NCBI RefSeq assembly: GCF_010384365.1
Contig: NZ_CP048397.1
Coordinates: 248,001-312,000, forward strand
Source: Streptomyces sp. S4.7
GTDB taxonomy: Bacteria > Actinomycetota > Actinomycetes > Streptomycetales > Streptomycetaceae
Length of the DNA: 64,000 nucleotides
Direction of reading: 5' to 3'
A program made the position numbers and the translations under genes. Under the pieces are notes generated by a model. That model saw only the letters and a list, made by a program, of their open reading frames with translations. It was not told the DNA's origin and did no database searches. Shown here one piece after another: positions 63,901 to 64,000 of the stretch. Numbering within the stretch: position 1 is the first letter of the stretch; every line of letters begins with the position of its first letter.

Positions 63901-64000
63901 GAATGTTCTCTCCTGCCATGGAGCGGTGGTGCGGCGAAGGCGCGCGAGGTCCGACGCTAGGACCTCAACCGGACTTCAGGTCAAGACTGCTCAGGACGGC

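Overview
The window is very GC-rich DNA from an actinomycete, most probably Streptomyces: GTG starts, ATGA/GTGA gene overlaps, CYP105-like P450s with a small 3Fe-4S ferredoxin, and giant modular type I polyketide synthases (PKS). About 1-53.5 kb is most of a macrolactam polyketide cluster. About 53.6-64 kb is a flank with unrelated genes, including a five-gene VWA-MoxR operon.

Left arm (1-13.3 kb, minus strand). A compact operon (13285 to 4669) encodes the whole beta-amino acid starter route known from vicenistatin (Vin proteins). It contains an aminopeptidase-like hydrolase (VinJ type), a discrete acyltransferase (VinK), a free ACP (VinL), two adenylating enzymes (VinM and VinN types), a PLP decarboxylase (VinO type) and both subunits of a B12-dependent glutamate mutase. 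Together they should turn glutamate into 3-methylaspartate, then 3-amino-2-methylpropionyl-ACP, mask it with an aminoacyl group and pass it to the PKS. The first PKS gene begins at 4577 with the loading ACP and runs off the left edge.

Centre (13.3-23.3 kb). Facing right are two sister P450s, a ferredoxin and a type II thioesterase, ending in a strong hairpin terminator. Facing left is a four-gene operon: ABC ATPase, FtsX-type permease, histidine kinase and LuxR-type response regulator. A lone PqqD-like protein gene sits between this operon and the thioesterase-bearing PKS.

Right PKS block (53.3-23.3 kb, minus strand). Four PKS genes carry six modules in transcription order: KS-AT-DH-KR-ACP; KS-AT-KR-ACP; three KS-AT-DH-KR-ACP modules, the middle one methylmalonyl-specific; and KS-AT-ACP-TE. 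If colinear, the lactam end is a 3-oxo amide, a 6-methyl-4,6,8-triene, an 11-hydroxyl and a 12,13-alkene. No glycosyltransferase and no large pathway regulator lies in the window; either may lie left of position 1.

Four promoters (first PKS, starter operon, P450 operon, right PKS operon) share one layout: two G-run repeats 10 bp apart, then 23-24 bp, then a TANNNT -10 box. This looks like the operator of one pathway activator.

Right flank. A short-chain dehydrogenase gene is broken by three 1-nt indels. Next come an aldo-keto reductase with tandem palindromic operators, the five-gene operon (Cys/His protein, unknown protein, VWA protein, MoxR ATPase, DUF5682-like protein) and an NmrA-like gene.
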